Of a DNA stretch of 64,000 bases, positions 24,901-33,974 are shown in pieces (position 1 is the stretch's first letter; each line of letters begins with the position of its first letter). This DNA comes from Streptomyces bambusae. GTDB lineage: Bacteria; Actinomycetota; Actinomycetes; Streptomycetales; Streptomycetaceae. Where the stretch lies: positions 20,892-84,891 of the forward strand of contig NZ_JAJAUZ010000034.1 of the NCBI RefSeq assembly GCF_020532645.1, given 5' to 3'. The notes beneath the pieces are model-generated. The model was not told where the DNA came from. It worked only from the letters and a program-made list of their open reading frames with translations, and ran no database searches. Both the position numbers and the translations under genes were made by a program.

Positions 24901-26440
24901 CGACGTTCTGGTTCTGGATCCACTCGCGGATCTGGTGGTTGCTCCACTTGACCGAGGAGTCGAAGGCTCCGGCCCGGTAGAGGTGCACCGGGTACTGGTT
25001 GGTGCACGACCAGTCGGCCGACGTGTACTGCTCCAGGCGGAGCTTGGCGTAGTTGACGGTGGCGCCCGCGTATCCGCTCAGGTCGAACTCGTAGAGCGCG
25101 CGCTCGATGCCCTTGCTGGTCTCCCAGCCCTGGTAGCCGACGCCCGGCTTGTCGCGGTCGCCGGAACCGGTGCGGTCGTAGTTGCCCGCGTCGTACGCCT
25201 GCTGGACCCACGCGTGGTGCTGCTTGCCGCGGCTGTCCACGGACCACGAAGGGTCCACGTAGACCGGGTACTTGGTGGCGGCGCCGTCGAGCAGGGCGGC
25301 GCTGGGGGCGAGGGCGATCCGGCCGGTGGCACGCCGGTGGGCGGCCTTCGCGCCGGCGGCCTCCGCGCCGGCCGTGCCGGCGCCGGCCGTCTTCGCGCCG
25401 GCCGTCTTCGTGCCCGCCGTCTTCGTGCCCGCCGTCTTCGTGCCCGCCGTCTTCGTGCCCGCCGTCTTCGCGGCGCCGGGAACGGGCACCTCGGTCACCT
25501 GTGCGCCGGTCACCGGGATCCGCGCGACGGAGGCGCCGGCGCCCGGGCCGTCCGCGCTGCTGAGTCCGGACGCGCCGTCGAGGTCCGCGTAACGGGAGCC
25601 GCGGGCACCCGGCGTGCGGGCCTCTCCGGCCGACCACATGAGGGGGGCCGGGGCGCGGAAGACGGTGTCCTTGCCCGCGGTGGCGGTGAGGCCGCCGTCC
25701 TTGCCCTTGTTCAGGGTGAGGCCGTGGGTCTCGGCCGGGAACACCAGGTTGCGGACGGCCGGGTTGGCCGCGGCGGCGGGGGTGCGGAGCACGACGACGG
25801 TGGTGTAGCCGCCGTACTTGGTGGCGGTGACCTGGAGGTCCGTGTCGGTCGCCACGTTCTCGAACACGGCGTCGTTGCCGCGGAGTACGGGCTTGGGCAG
25901 GGCACCGGGGAACGGCGAGGACACCGACAGCTTCTTGCCGTCGGGGGTCGTCATCGTCGCCAGCGGGCCGTTGCCGCCACCGGAGATGACGAGGTCGGAG
26001 CCGGCCGACTTCGGTGCCACGGTGCCGTCCGCACGGACGGTCAGCGTGTCGTCGAGCGTCTGCCAGCGGCCCTTGGCGCCCTTGCGGCGCTGCGGCAGCA
26101 CATGGCTGTCGGAGCGGAGCTTGCCCTTCGGGGTGGCGACCGTGGTGGTGTGTTCCGTGGTCAGCTCCGGGACCGGAACGTCCTTGCCGGTCTTCGCCGC
26201 CTGCGCCCGCGCCTTCTCGACGGCGGTGGACACAACGGACTGCGGCCGGGCCGCGGACCCGGCCGTGGGGGCCGGTGCCGCCGGCGACGCGGACGCCTTC
26301 GGCGCGTTTCCGGCGTCGGGCAGCGGCACCGGCGCGGCCTCCGCGACGTACGGCGTCGCCAGCAGCAGGGCCGCCGAGACCCCCGCCGCCAGTCCGGCGG
26401 CAACCGGCTTGCGCAGCCCGGCTCTTCGTGCATTGGACAT
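21965..26440 (-). CDS. Giant secreted DNRLRE/FG-GAP/LamG/ricin-lectin protein
   Basis: 1491 aa. Signal peptide about residues 1-37. Residues about 385-580 resemble the DNRLRE domain (KYPVYVDPSW, then ALYEFDLSGYAGATVNYAKL). FG-GAP-like calcium motifs lie near 822 (GDTTGDARSDILL) and 1097 (GDVTGDDVPDFWAVG). A LamG/concanavalin-like domain spans about 1195-1345 and a ricin-type beta-trefoil with QxW repeats about 1362-1491. Residues about 322-357 are a Lys-Thr-Ala-Gly-Thr repeat. It probably binds glycans or cell surfaces; no catalytic site is seen. Divergent from the RHS gene, which also carries a ricin domain, suggesting joint function. The ATG at 26440 is chosen as the start of the signal peptide. 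Confidence 0.8.
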   Translation of the reverse strand: MSNARRAGLRKPVAAGLAAGVSAALLLATPYVAEAAPVPLPDAGNAPKASASPAAPAPTAGSAARPQSVVSTAVEKARAQAAKTGKDVPVPELTTEHTTTVATPKGKLRSDSHVLPQRRKGAKGRWQTLDDTLTVRADGTVAPKSAGSDLVISGGGNGPLATMTTPDGKKLSVSSPFPGALPKPVLRGNDAVFENVATDTDLQVTATKYGGYTTVVVLRTPAAAANPAVRNLVFPAETHGLTLNKGKDGGLTATAGKDTVFRAPAPLMWSAGEARTPGARGSRYADLDGASGLSSADGPGAGASVARIPVTGAQVTEVPVPGAAKTAGTKTAGTKTAGTKTAGTKTAGAKTAGAGTAGAEAAGAKAAHRRATGRIALAPSAALLDGAATKYPVYVDPSWSVDSRGKQHHAWVQQAYDAGNYDRTGSGDRDKPGVGYQGWETSKGIERALYEFDLSGYAGATVNYAKLRLEQYTSADWSCTNQYPVHLYRAGAFDSSVKWSNHQIREWIQNQNVGGNGNSNDCYPNIPVEFNVTNAMRDGIRTTGTPLAFALTGKEGTGDKIAFKRFAYTAVLSAEYDFPPLVPENTRTVPAPRRVVAGDTQACAEVPADQFGWITTPTVTLASKVGSPNQGQLTEYVRVWDHETGTEVNAGWSGFVATGTDAFYSTPLDALKDGRNYGWAVQGDDGLIRGPGSAPCHFAVDLTPPVLEFGPFTDPATQFPPAGHGQISRLRLGDTGSLPFVASDPSPGAGLRSSGLACIEWGFDPQLTGAQKQCGSPLAQSALGVKPTHWGTNIVYARVLDEAGNASPTKSYAFYVPWKDGAVAFGDTTGDARSDILLPDAAGNLVTHGRASDGTSRSMIPSGTAATALQAPEAAGGRTWKDYRTVHRGSLDPGRNVDDLFVHQEPATPGALGGAQLFAYDNTLSDPGRFTLGTKTTVDKPECSTAYTTACTGYRNEATWQYSSQITPTGPARTTRTPSRKVTDATGLLAVEAGNLWFYPVKTNQTLAAPTLVDAGGTWDDKDLMIPGNALNIGATTDTAPALWVRNRTSGDIFQYKLTTATRAADGYVVVTGAAAQPATRIGYGIKGADYPRVGSDGDVTGDDVPDFWAVGTDGTLHAWAGTAAGGAVTGYEGHHVRGDAQAPTVQWRLEGDTKAIPAKNGSGASNDATATAVTYATETVDGRPRKVAVFDPAAKSVVTGPANAVDTRQSFTISTWVRMNAPDGMIVSQDGAHASAFKLWADAGHWRFAIAHGDNDGWPYDHNSTVTSANAFKPGVWTQLTATYNATTGAMNLYVNGTLASSGHHRASTSPAPGGALVIGRYKYVSKPSNHLDGAVAGLSVYQNHVPPVTTTDLPVRYAASPDFCADAPGGANGNGNQLQLWDCNGGDSQKFSVNANGTLTQKGQCVAVRGNQTAAGTDLIFWQCLGEGGQQWLPRADGSLFNPQSNACFDLPQAKRDWGTKLMLWTCNGTPAQRWSIPTLMTPDLPVAP
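25371..25475. repeat. 15-bp tandem repeat coding for KTAGT
   Basis: Four perfect 15-bp units (GCCGTCTTCGTGCCC at 25401-25415, 25416-25430, 25431-25445, 25446-25460) are flanked by degenerate copies on both sides. In the minus-strand gene each unit codes five residues (KTAGT), so copy-number changes keep the frame. Confidence 0.85.
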
Positions 26441-26823
26441 GCGAGTGCCCACTCTCCCTGGACGAGTTGAGTCCCTGATCGGATCGAGTCCCGGATCGGA
26501 CTGGCAAGGACCGGGGCACTGTGGCAGGCGGTGGTGCTGTCCGCCAAAGGCCGGAGGAGTCAATTCCGCCCCTCCTCGGTGAAGTTGTACGGAATTCGAC
26601 CCCAGGGTGACCTTCCCCACCTGGAAATAAACTGCCGTTGAGAGTGACTCAACGGACGTTTACTGTTAGCTTCCGTCGTTCAGACCGGCGGTCGACGCGG
26701 TCCCGAGCCCGGCCGGCACAGCTCCGACGGCTCCGGACCCGACCTGCACGCCTGCTTCTTGCGAGGTCCCGGCCCTGCCGCCCGGACCTCGGCTCTCTGC
26801 TGCCCCCCAGACGGAGGAAACCC
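26441..26823. promoter_or_regulatory. Divergent promoter region between two giant secreted-protein genes
   Basis: 383 bp without a gene. For the + strand RHS gene: TTGAGA (26638-26643), 17 bp, TACTGT (26661-26666), with a 17-bp inverted repeat GTTGAG-N5-CTCAAC (26637-26653) across the -35. On the other side, in the leader of the minus-strand gene, two 15-bp direct repeats GAGTCCC(T/G)GATCGGA lie at 26469-26483 and 26486-26500. No clear minus-strand -10 was found. Confidence 0.5.
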
Positions 26824-29800
26824 ATGCCAGTCCCTGGCGTGCGCCGAAGAACGCGCACGTACGTCCCCCGCATGGCCACACCGGTCGCCCTGGCTCTCGC
26901 CGCCTCGCTCCTCGGCGCACCCGCCGTGCAGGCGGCGCAGACCGGGACGACCGCCGCCGAAGCGGACTTCTCGAAGGTGTGGAAGCCGCCGCACCGGCCG
27001 CTGCCCGGCACCAAACCGGTCAAGGCCTCCGCCGTCCGCAAGGCCAAGGCGGTCAAGCCCCGCTACCCGGTGCCGGCACGCACCGCCGCGCAGCCGAGAA
27101 CCCCGTTCACCGCTCCGGTCAGCGGCAGCGCCGACCTGGCCGCGGCCACCGGCACCACCGCGGTGCGCGCCGGCCGGCTGCCGGTGTGGGTGTCCCCCAA
27201 GGGCCTCACCGCCAAGGCGGGCGGCTCCGCGGGCAAGACCGGCGGCGCGGTCACCGGCAAGATCACGGTGGTCCGCACCGACGACCGCTCCGCGCGCCGC
27301 GCCGGGGTCAACGGCGCCCTGTTCAGCCTGGCCCGCGGGACCTCCGGCACGTCCGGCACGGCCTCCCGGGTGCGGGTGGGCCTGGACCTCGCCGGTCTGC
27401 AGAGTGCGACCGGCGGCGAGTTCGCCTCCCGCGGCCGCCTGGTGACCCTGCCCGCCTGCGCGCTGACGACGCCCAAGGTGCCGTCCTGCCAGGTGCGTAC
27501 GCCGCTGGCCACGCGCTACGACAAGGAGACCGGGCGGCTCGTCACCGACCTCGCGCTCCCCACCGCGAAGGCGCCCGCCCCGTCCCCGGCCGCCGCCTCG
27601 CGCGCGCCCGAGTCCGGCAGCCTGCTGCTCGGCTCCGCCGCGGCCCCGATGCTGCTGGCCGCCGAGACGGACTCCTCCGGTCCGGGCGGCACGTACGAGG
27701 CCACCCCGCTCGGCGCCTCGCAGAGCTGGTCCTCGGGCGGCAGCTCGGGTGCTCTGACCTACCAGTACCCGATCCAGATGCCGCCCGCGCTCGGCGGAGC
27801 CGCGCCCGAGGTGTCGCTGGCGTACAACTCCTCGTCGGTGGACGGCAAGACGTCCGTCACCAACGCGCAGGCGTCCTGGATCGGCGACGGCTGGGAGTTC
27901 AACCCCGGCTTCATCGAGCGCACCTACAAGCCGTGCGACAAGGCCGGCATCCCCGACTCGGGTGACGCCTGCTGGGCCGGCTTCAACGCCACCCTGTCGC
28001 TGGGCGCGCACTCCGGCACCCTCGTGCGCGACGACCAGGCGGGCTCTGCGACGGCCACCACCGACGCCGCGACCGGCACCTGGCGCCTCAAGGACGACGA
28101 CGGCACGAAGATCGAGTTCGGCTCGGGTGCCGCCAACGGCGTCCGGGACGGGGCGTACGCGAAGGTCACCGACTCCTCGGGCACCACGTACTACTTCGGT
28201 GTCAACCACCTGCCCGGCGGCGATAAGACCGACCCGGCCACCGGCTCCGTCTCCTCGGTGCCGGTGTACTCGCCCAAGAGCGGCCAGCCGTGTTACGACG
28301 CCGCCAAGGGCGCCGGGTCCTGGTGCACGATGTGGCAGCGCCTCCACCTCGACCACGTCGTGGACGCGCACGGGAACCTCACCACGTACACGTGGGCACC
28401 CGAGACCAACTGGTACAAGCGCGGCGCCGGCCAGAACAGCGGCAACGGCACCATGACCGAGTACACCCGGGCCAGCACGCCGAAGAGCATCGCCTACGGG
28501 CAGAAGCTCGCCGACCAGATCGCCGCCAAGGGCACCCTGCAGCCCGCCGCCAAGGTGAACTTCGGCGTCGTCGAGCGCTGCACCGCCGCCGGCACGGCGT
28601 GCGAGCCCGCCAACCGGACCGTCGCCAACAAGGCGAACTGGCCCGATGTCCCGGTGGACAACGAGTGCAAGAGCACCGGCACCTGCGTCTACTACTCGGC
28701 CACGTACTTCACCACCAAGCGGCTGACGGAGATCACCACCCAGGTGCGCGTCGGCAACGCCTGGCAGGACGTGGACCACTACCGGCTGGTGCAGTCCTTC
28801 CCCGACCCGAAGGACGCGGGCAGCCAGCGCGCGCTGTGGCTGGACTCGGTGCTGCGCACCGGCAGGACCGGCACTCCGCACGTCGGCCTGCCCGCGGTGA
28901 CGTTCACGCCCGTCATGCTGCCCAACCGGGTGGACGGCACCAACCTGGTCCCGGCCCCGCCGATCATGAACCGGCCGCGCATCCAGCAGATCCGCAACGA
29001 GACCGGCGGCGTCCTGAACGTCGACTACAACCTGCCCGACTGCTCGCGCGTGGACAACGTCATGCCGGCCGCCGAGGACGACAACAACCGGGCCTGCTAC
29101 CCGGTCCGCTGGTCCCCGCCCGGCTCGGTGGCCGACGCCGATCCGGTGCTCGACTGGTTCCACCACTACACGGTGAAGTCGCTGACGGAGAACGACACCG
29201 CCACCGACACCCCGCAGAAGATCACCTCGTACGGGTACGAGAACGCGGCCTGGCACCGTGACGACAGCGAGCTCACCGAGGCCAACGCCAGGACCTGGGG
29301 TGACTTCCGCGGCTTCGCCAAGGTGACCACCACGGTGGGCTCGGGCACCGACGGCCCCAAGGCGCAGACCGTCACCACCTACCGGCAGGGCATGGACGGG
29401 GACGTCCGCAAGAACGGCTCCACGCGCTCGGTGCGCCTGACGGACGCGCTCGGCCGGGACGTGACGGACGTGGACTGGCTGAGCGGCCGGACCCTGCAGA
29501 CCGAGACGCTCACCCAGGCGGGCGGCACGGCGGTCACCCAGACCGTGCACGCCTCCAGCGACCCGGTCGAGACCGCCAAGCGCACCCGCACCGGTCTGCC
29601 GGCGCTGATCGCCCGCTACGCGGGGACGAAGAGCAGCACCACGACCCGGTCCAAGCTGGCGGACGGCACCTGGCGCACGAGCACCGCCGGTCAGACCACC
29701 GACCCGGCGAAGAACAACCGCACGGTGACCTCCCTGGAGCAGGCCGACGGCGTGCCCGACCAGTGCACCCGCACGTCGTACGCGACCGCACCGGACGCCC

Positions 29801-32800
29801 AGCGCACCGGCCTGGTGTCCGAGGTGCTGAAGGTGTCGGGCACCGACGCCTGCACCGCCGCCGCCACGGCCTCGAACACCCTCTCCCGGACCCGGACCTC
29901 GTACGACGGTCTCGCCCACGGCCAGGCCGGCGCCGCCGGCGACGCGACGAAGAGCGAGGTCCTGGACCGGTACGCCGCCGACGGCAGCCCGGTCTTCGTG
30001 ACCACCTCCACCAGCACCTACGACGGCTACGGCCGCCTCACCTCGACGACCGACCCGAACACCACCGACGCCCAGCACCCGAACGGCGCCACCAGCAGCA
30101 CGGTCTACACCCCGGCCGCCGCCGGCGAGCTGCCCGGCACCGTCACGGTCTCCGCGCCGGTCCCCGGCCAGGCCACCGGCACCTGGGACACCGTCACCAC
30201 CTACGACGCCCGCCGGTCGCTGCCGCTGAAGTCGACCGACGTCAACCAGAAGACGACGACCACCGGCTACGACGCGCTGGGCCGGCTGACCGCGGTGTGG
30301 CAGCCGGGGCGCGCCCCCGAGACGCACCCGAACGCCAACACGGTCTTCGGCTACCGGGTCTCGAACACGGCGGGCAAGCCCTCCGCGATCACCACCAGGA
30401 AGCTGACCGTGGACGGCAGCACCCCGGTGTGGACGTCGGCGATCGAGCTGATGGACGGCTTCGCCCACACCCGCCAGGTGCAGACCAGCCCGGCGAACCC
30501 GGCGTACACCGGCCGTCTGGTCACGGACACCCGCTTCGACTCGCAGGGACGCCAGTCCGTCGCCAACGCCGCCTGGTACAACGACGCCTCGGGTCCGGTG
30601 GACGTCCTCGTGGCCGCCGCCGACAGCGCGGTTCCGGCGCAGAAGCGGACCGCGTACGACGGCCTCGGCCGGACGACCGTGATCTCGAACTGGTCGCTGG
30701 GCACCGAGCAGAACCGTACGGTGACCAGCTACCCGGGCGCGGACCGCACGGACGTGCTGCCGCCGAAGGGCGGCGCGCCGTCGTCGGTGTTCACGAACGC
30801 CCTGGGCCACACCACCGAGCTGTGGCAGTACTCCACCGCCACCCCGACCGGTCAGGCCGCGGACGCCGCAGTCACCCGGTACACCTCCACCCTCGACGGC
30901 CGGCCGCTGACCCGCAAGGACGCCGCCGGGAACGTCTGGTCGTACTCCTACGACCTCCGGGGCCGGCAGACCGGCTCCAACGACCCGGACAACGGGGTCG
31001 GCACGCGGACGTACGACGCGGCCTCGCGCCTGTCGAGCACCACCGACGCCAAGAACCAGACGCTGGTCTACACGTACGACCTGCTCGGGCGGAAGACCGG
31101 CCTGTACGACGGCAGTGTGAGCGCCGCCAGGCAGCTGGCCGGCTGGACGTTCGACACGGCCGCGGGCGGCAAGGGCAAGCCGGCGACGTCCACGCGCTAC
31201 GTGGGCGGCTCCGCCGGCAAGTCGTACACCAGCGAGGTGAACGGCTACGACGACGGCGGCCGGGTCACCGGTACGACCATCAGCGTGCCCGGCACCGATG
31301 CGGGCCTGGCCTCGGGCACGTTCACGTACCACGTCGGCACCACGCACGACCGGCTCACCGGCAACCCGAAGAACACGGTCCTGCCTGCGCTCGGCGGGCT
31401 GCCGCTGGACGACATCGCGTACTCGTACAACGACTACGGACAGCTGTTCAAGTACGCCGGCGCCACCACCTACGACACGCAGACCGAGTACGACGCCCAC
31501 GGACGCGTGATCCGCTCCACGGTCAACCCGTGGGCCTCGCAGGTCGTCACCACCTCGGTGTACGACGAGGCCACCGGGCGGCTGCGGGACCAGTTCGTCG
31601 ACAAGCAGACGTCGACGACGGGCGCGGTGCAGCAGACCGGCTACACGTACGACCAGAACGGCCGGATCACCTCGCTGACCGGCATCGCGGACAACACGCC
31701 CGCGCAGACCGACCGCCAGTGCTTCACGTACGACCACCTCGGCCGGCTGACGGCGGCGTGGACGGACACCGGCGGCATCAGCCGGCCGGACCCGCTCACC
31801 CACCCGACGGCCGACCAGGGCGCGTGCGCCAACACCACCCCGACCAGCGGTGCCGTCGCCCCGGCGAAGACCACCGTCGGCGGGCCGGCCCCCTACTGGC
31901 AGGAGTACTCCTACGACCTGACGGGCAACCGCACCACGGCCGTGCGCCGCGACGTGGCGGGCGACACCACCAAGGACGCCACGACCACCCAGGTGTTCGG
32001 CGCGCCCGCGCAGCAGAACGCCCCGACCTCCGCTCCCGCCACGGGCGGCGGAACCGGCGGCCCGCACGCGCTGCTGACCGCCACCACGAAGACGGGGACG
32101 ACCACCACCAACACCGACGCGTTCCGCTACGACGCGAACGGCGCCACCACCTCGTACCGGGCCGGGAAGGCCGGGACGAGCAGCCTGACCTGGAACAGCG
32201 AGGGCAAGATCGCCTCGCTGACCACGGCCACGCAGATCAAGGGCGTCGCCGGCAAGTGCCTGGATGCGGCGGGCAATTCGACCGCGGCCGGCAGCCCGCT
32301 CCAGATCTACACCTGCAACGCCAACCCCGGTCAGCGGTACGCCACCGCCAACAGCACGCTCTCCAGCGGCAACCGCTGTGTCCAGGCCATGGGCACGACG
32401 GCCGGTTCGCTGATCAAGTTCCAGGACTGCGACGGCGGCGCCGACCAGACCTGGACGGCGCGCGCCGACGGCACCTTCCACAACCCCGCCTCCGGCCGCT
32501 GCCTCGCGGTGCCGGGTGACGTCAGCACCGACAGCACGGACCTGGTGCTCGGCGACTGCGGCAGCCCGGTGCCCGCCGGGCAGAAGTGGACCGTCCCGAA
32601 CACCACGACCACGTACCTGTACGACGCGGACGGCAAGCTGCTGCTCCGCCGCAACCCGGGTACGGCCACCCTGACCCTCGGCAACGACGAGCTGACGGTG
32701 AACACGGCCACCCAGGCCCGCACCGGTATCCGCTACTACCCGGTCCCCGGCGGCATGACCATCGTGCGCACCGGTGCGGGCACGGCGGCCGGCGGGTTCG

Positions 32801-33903
32801 TCGCCCAGGTCTCCGACCAGCGCGGCACGAACAACCTGAGCATCGACCTGTCGACGCTCGCGGCCACCCGCAGCCGTACCGACGCGTTCGGCGCCGCCCG
32901 CGGCACCGCGCCCGCCGCCTGGGCCGGCACCAAGGGGTTCGTCGGCGGCCAGAAGGACGACTCCACCGGGCTCACCAGCCTCGGCGTCCGCATGTACCAG
33001 CCGGCCACGGGCCGCTTCATCAGCCCCGACCCGCTGCTGTCCCCGATGGACCCGCAGCAGTGGAACGGGTACGCGTACGCCAACAACGACCCGGTCAACA
33101 ACACCGACCCGGACGGCCGCCGCTGCCTGCACGGCTCACCGGGCGGCGGCGCGGACGGCATCTGCGCCGGCGTCGACGGCGACACGGACGGAGTGATCGG
33201 CGACAACTCCGACAACTGCGGCCACCCGTCATGCCGCAAGGCCGCCAACGAGATGGCGCGCACCGCGAGGAGGAACGGTACCTACAACCGGACCCCGAAG
33301 GGCGAGGACCGGGCCTACCACCCCAAGCCGGTGAGCGACTACCGGTTCAGCTACACGTACACCTACAGCCACTACCTGGGGCCGACGTCCACCATGGGCA
33401 CGCCGGAGTCCGTCATGGCCGCCTTCCAGGCAGACCCCGGGAAGGTCTTCCCGTTCCGGGTCGACGGCTGCGACTCGTTCGAGGACGGGGACTTCTGCAC
33501 CCTGTACCCGGGCCTCTCCGACTACGGCATCAGCCCGACCCTCGCCGGCGGCCCCGGAGTGGTGCGGGTGACGGTCGCCAAGACGAGCTTCACCTTCGAG
33601 GTGATGGAGGAGGGGTACTTCGACGACCGGGGTTCCACCATCACCTTCACCATCGATCAGAAGGGCGACGGCCTCTACCTCAGGCAGGACGCCATGACGA
33701 CCGGGTCCAAGGCGGGTCCTGCGCTCGCCGTCCTGGCCGGAGCGGCCGAGTTCGACTGGAAGAAGCAGGCGTTCAACCTCCAACGCCTGATCGTCGGCCC
33801 CGACCTGATCGACAAGTTGGACCACCGGATCATGCCCCGCGACCCGGCGGCAGAACTCCTGGATCCCTTCCACCCCAACAACATGGACAAGTGGCGGCGC
33901 TGA
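26824..33903 (+). CDS. Secreted RHS-repeat protein with embedded ricin lectin and variable C-terminus
   Basis: 2359 aa, GGAGGAA at 26813-26819, signal peptide about residues 1-39. An N-terminal SpvB/TcC-like region (ALTYQYPIQMPPALGG, VSLAYNSSSVDG) leads to dozens of YD/RHS repeats (for example YDYLGRLT-like units). At about 1806-1926 a ricin-type beta-trefoil is inserted between two RHS strands. The RHS core ends with GVRMYQPATGRFISPDPL and DPDGR at about 2096. The last 260 residues differ in style, the usual place of a polymorphic toxin; I do not recognise this tip. No immunity gene follows: the next gene is on the opposite strand. Confidence 0.85.
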   Translation: MPVPGVRRRTRTYVPRMATPVALALAASLLGAPAVQAAQTGTTAAEADFSKVWKPPHRPLPGTKPVKASAVRKAKAVKPRYPVPARTAAQPRTPFTAPVSGSADLAAATGTTAVRAGRLPVWVSPKGLTAKAGGSAGKTGGAVTGKITVVRTDDRSARRAGVNGALFSLARGTSGTSGTASRVRVGLDLAGLQSATGGEFASRGRLVTLPACALTTPKVPSCQVRTPLATRYDKETGRLVTDLALPTAKAPAPSPAAASRAPESGSLLLGSAAAPMLLAAETDSSGPGGTYEATPLGASQSWSSGGSSGALTYQYPIQMPPALGGAAPEVSLAYNSSSVDGKTSVTNAQASWIGDGWEFNPGFIERTYKPCDKAGIPDSGDACWAGFNATLSLGAHSGTLVRDDQAGSATATTDAATGTWRLKDDDGTKIEFGSGAANGVRDGAYAKVTDSSGTTYYFGVNHLPGGDKTDPATGSVSSVPVYSPKSGQPCYDAAKGAGSWCTMWQRLHLDHVVDAHGNLTTYTWAPETNWYKRGAGQNSGNGTMTEYTRASTPKSIAYGQKLADQIAAKGTLQPAAKVNFGVVERCTAAGTACEPANRTVANKANWPDVPVDNECKSTGTCVYYSATYFTTKRLTEITTQVRVGNAWQDVDHYRLVQSFPDPKDAGSQRALWLDSVLRTGRTGTPHVGLPAVTFTPVMLPNRVDGTNLVPAPPIMNRPRIQQIRNETGGVLNVDYNLPDCSRVDNVMPAAEDDNNRACYPVRWSPPGSVADADPVLDWFHHYTVKSLTENDTATDTPQKITSYGYENAAWHRDDSELTEANARTWGDFRGFAKVTTTVGSGTDGPKAQTVTTYRQGMDGDVRKNGSTRSVRLTDALGRDVTDVDWLSGRTLQTETLTQAGGTAVTQTVHASSDPVETAKRTRTGLPALIARYAGTKSSTTTRSKLADGTWRTSTAGQTTDPAKNNRTVTSLEQADGVPDQCTRTSYATAPDAQRTGLVSEVLKVSGTDACTAAATASNTLSRTRTSYDGLAHGQAGAAGDATKSEVLDRYAADGSPVFVTTSTSTYDGYGRLTSTTDPNTTDAQHPNGATSSTVYTPAAAGELPGTVTVSAPVPGQATGTWDTVTTYDARRSLPLKSTDVNQKTTTTGYDALGRLTAVWQPGRAPETHPNANTVFGYRVSNTAGKPSAITTRKLTVDGSTPVWTSAIELMDGFAHTRQVQTSPANPAYTGRLVTDTRFDSQGRQSVANAAWYNDASGPVDVLVAAADSAVPAQKRTAYDGLGRTTVISNWSLGTEQNRTVTSYPGADRTDVLPPKGGAPSSVFTNALGHTTELWQYSTATPTGQAADAAVTRYTSTLDGRPLTRKDAAGNVWSYSYDLRGRQTGSNDPDNGVGTRTYDAASRLSSTTDAKNQTLVYTYDLLGRKTGLYDGSVSAARQLAGWTFDTAAGGKGKPATSTRYVGGSAGKSYTSEVNGYDDGGRVTGTTISVPGTDAGLASGTFTYHVGTTHDRLTGNPKNTVLPALGGLPLDDIAYSYNDYGQLFKYAGATTYDTQTEYDAHGRVIRSTVNPWASQVVTTSVYDEATGRLRDQFVDKQTSTTGAVQQTGYTYDQNGRITSLTGIADNTPAQTDRQCFTYDHLGRLTAAWTDTGGISRPDPLTHPTADQGACANTTPTSGAVAPAKTTVGGPAPYWQEYSYDLTGNRTTAVRRDVAGDTTKDATTTQVFGAPAQQNAPTSAPATGGGTGGPHALLTATTKTGTTTTNTDAFRYDANGATTSYRAGKAGTSSLTWNSEGKIASLTTATQIKGVAGKCLDAAGNSTAAGSPLQIYTCNANPGQRYATANSTLSSGNRCVQAMGTTAGSLIKFQDCDGGADQTWTARADGTFHNPASGRCLAVPGDVSTDSTDLVLGDCGSPVPAGQKWTVPNTTTTYLYDADGKLLLRRNPGTATLTLGNDELTVNTATQARTGIRYYPVPGGMTIVRTGAGTAAGGFVAQVSDQRGTNNLSIDLSTLAATRSRTDAFGAARGTAPAAWAGTKGFVGGQKDDSTGLTSLGVRMYQPATGRFISPDPLLSPMDPQQWNGYAYANNDPVNNTDPDGRRCLHGSPGGGADGICAGVDGDTDGVIGDNSDNCGHPSCRKAANEMARTARRNGTYNRTPKGEDRAYHPKPVSDYRFSYTYTYSHYLGPTSTMGTPESVMAAFQADPGKVFPFRVDGCDSFEDGDFCTLYPGLSDYGISPTLAGGPGVVRVTVAKTSFTFEVMEEGYFDDRGSTITFTIDQKGDGLYLRQDAMTTGSKAGPALAVLAGAAEFDWKKQAFNLQRLIVGPDLIDKLDHRIMPRDPAAELLDPFHPNNMDKWRR

Positions 33904-33930
33904 GGCGGGCCAACCGGTCCTGACCTGCCC

Positions 33931-33968
33931 GCGTACCCCCTGGCTGCCTCGGCTGCCGGGGGGTACGC
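33931..33968. terminator. Bidirectional terminator between RHS gene and membrane-protein gene
   Basis: 14-bp stem with one wobble pair (33931-33944 with 33955-33968) in the 71-bp gap between two convergent genes. Confidence 0.7.
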
Positions 33969-33974
33969 ACATGG

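Noticed and set aside
26680..33132. Open frame of 2150 codons antisense to the RHS gene
   Set aside because: Arg/Gly/Ala/Val/His-rich composition without domains, exactly opposite a protein with clear RHS repeats; a high-GC shadow.
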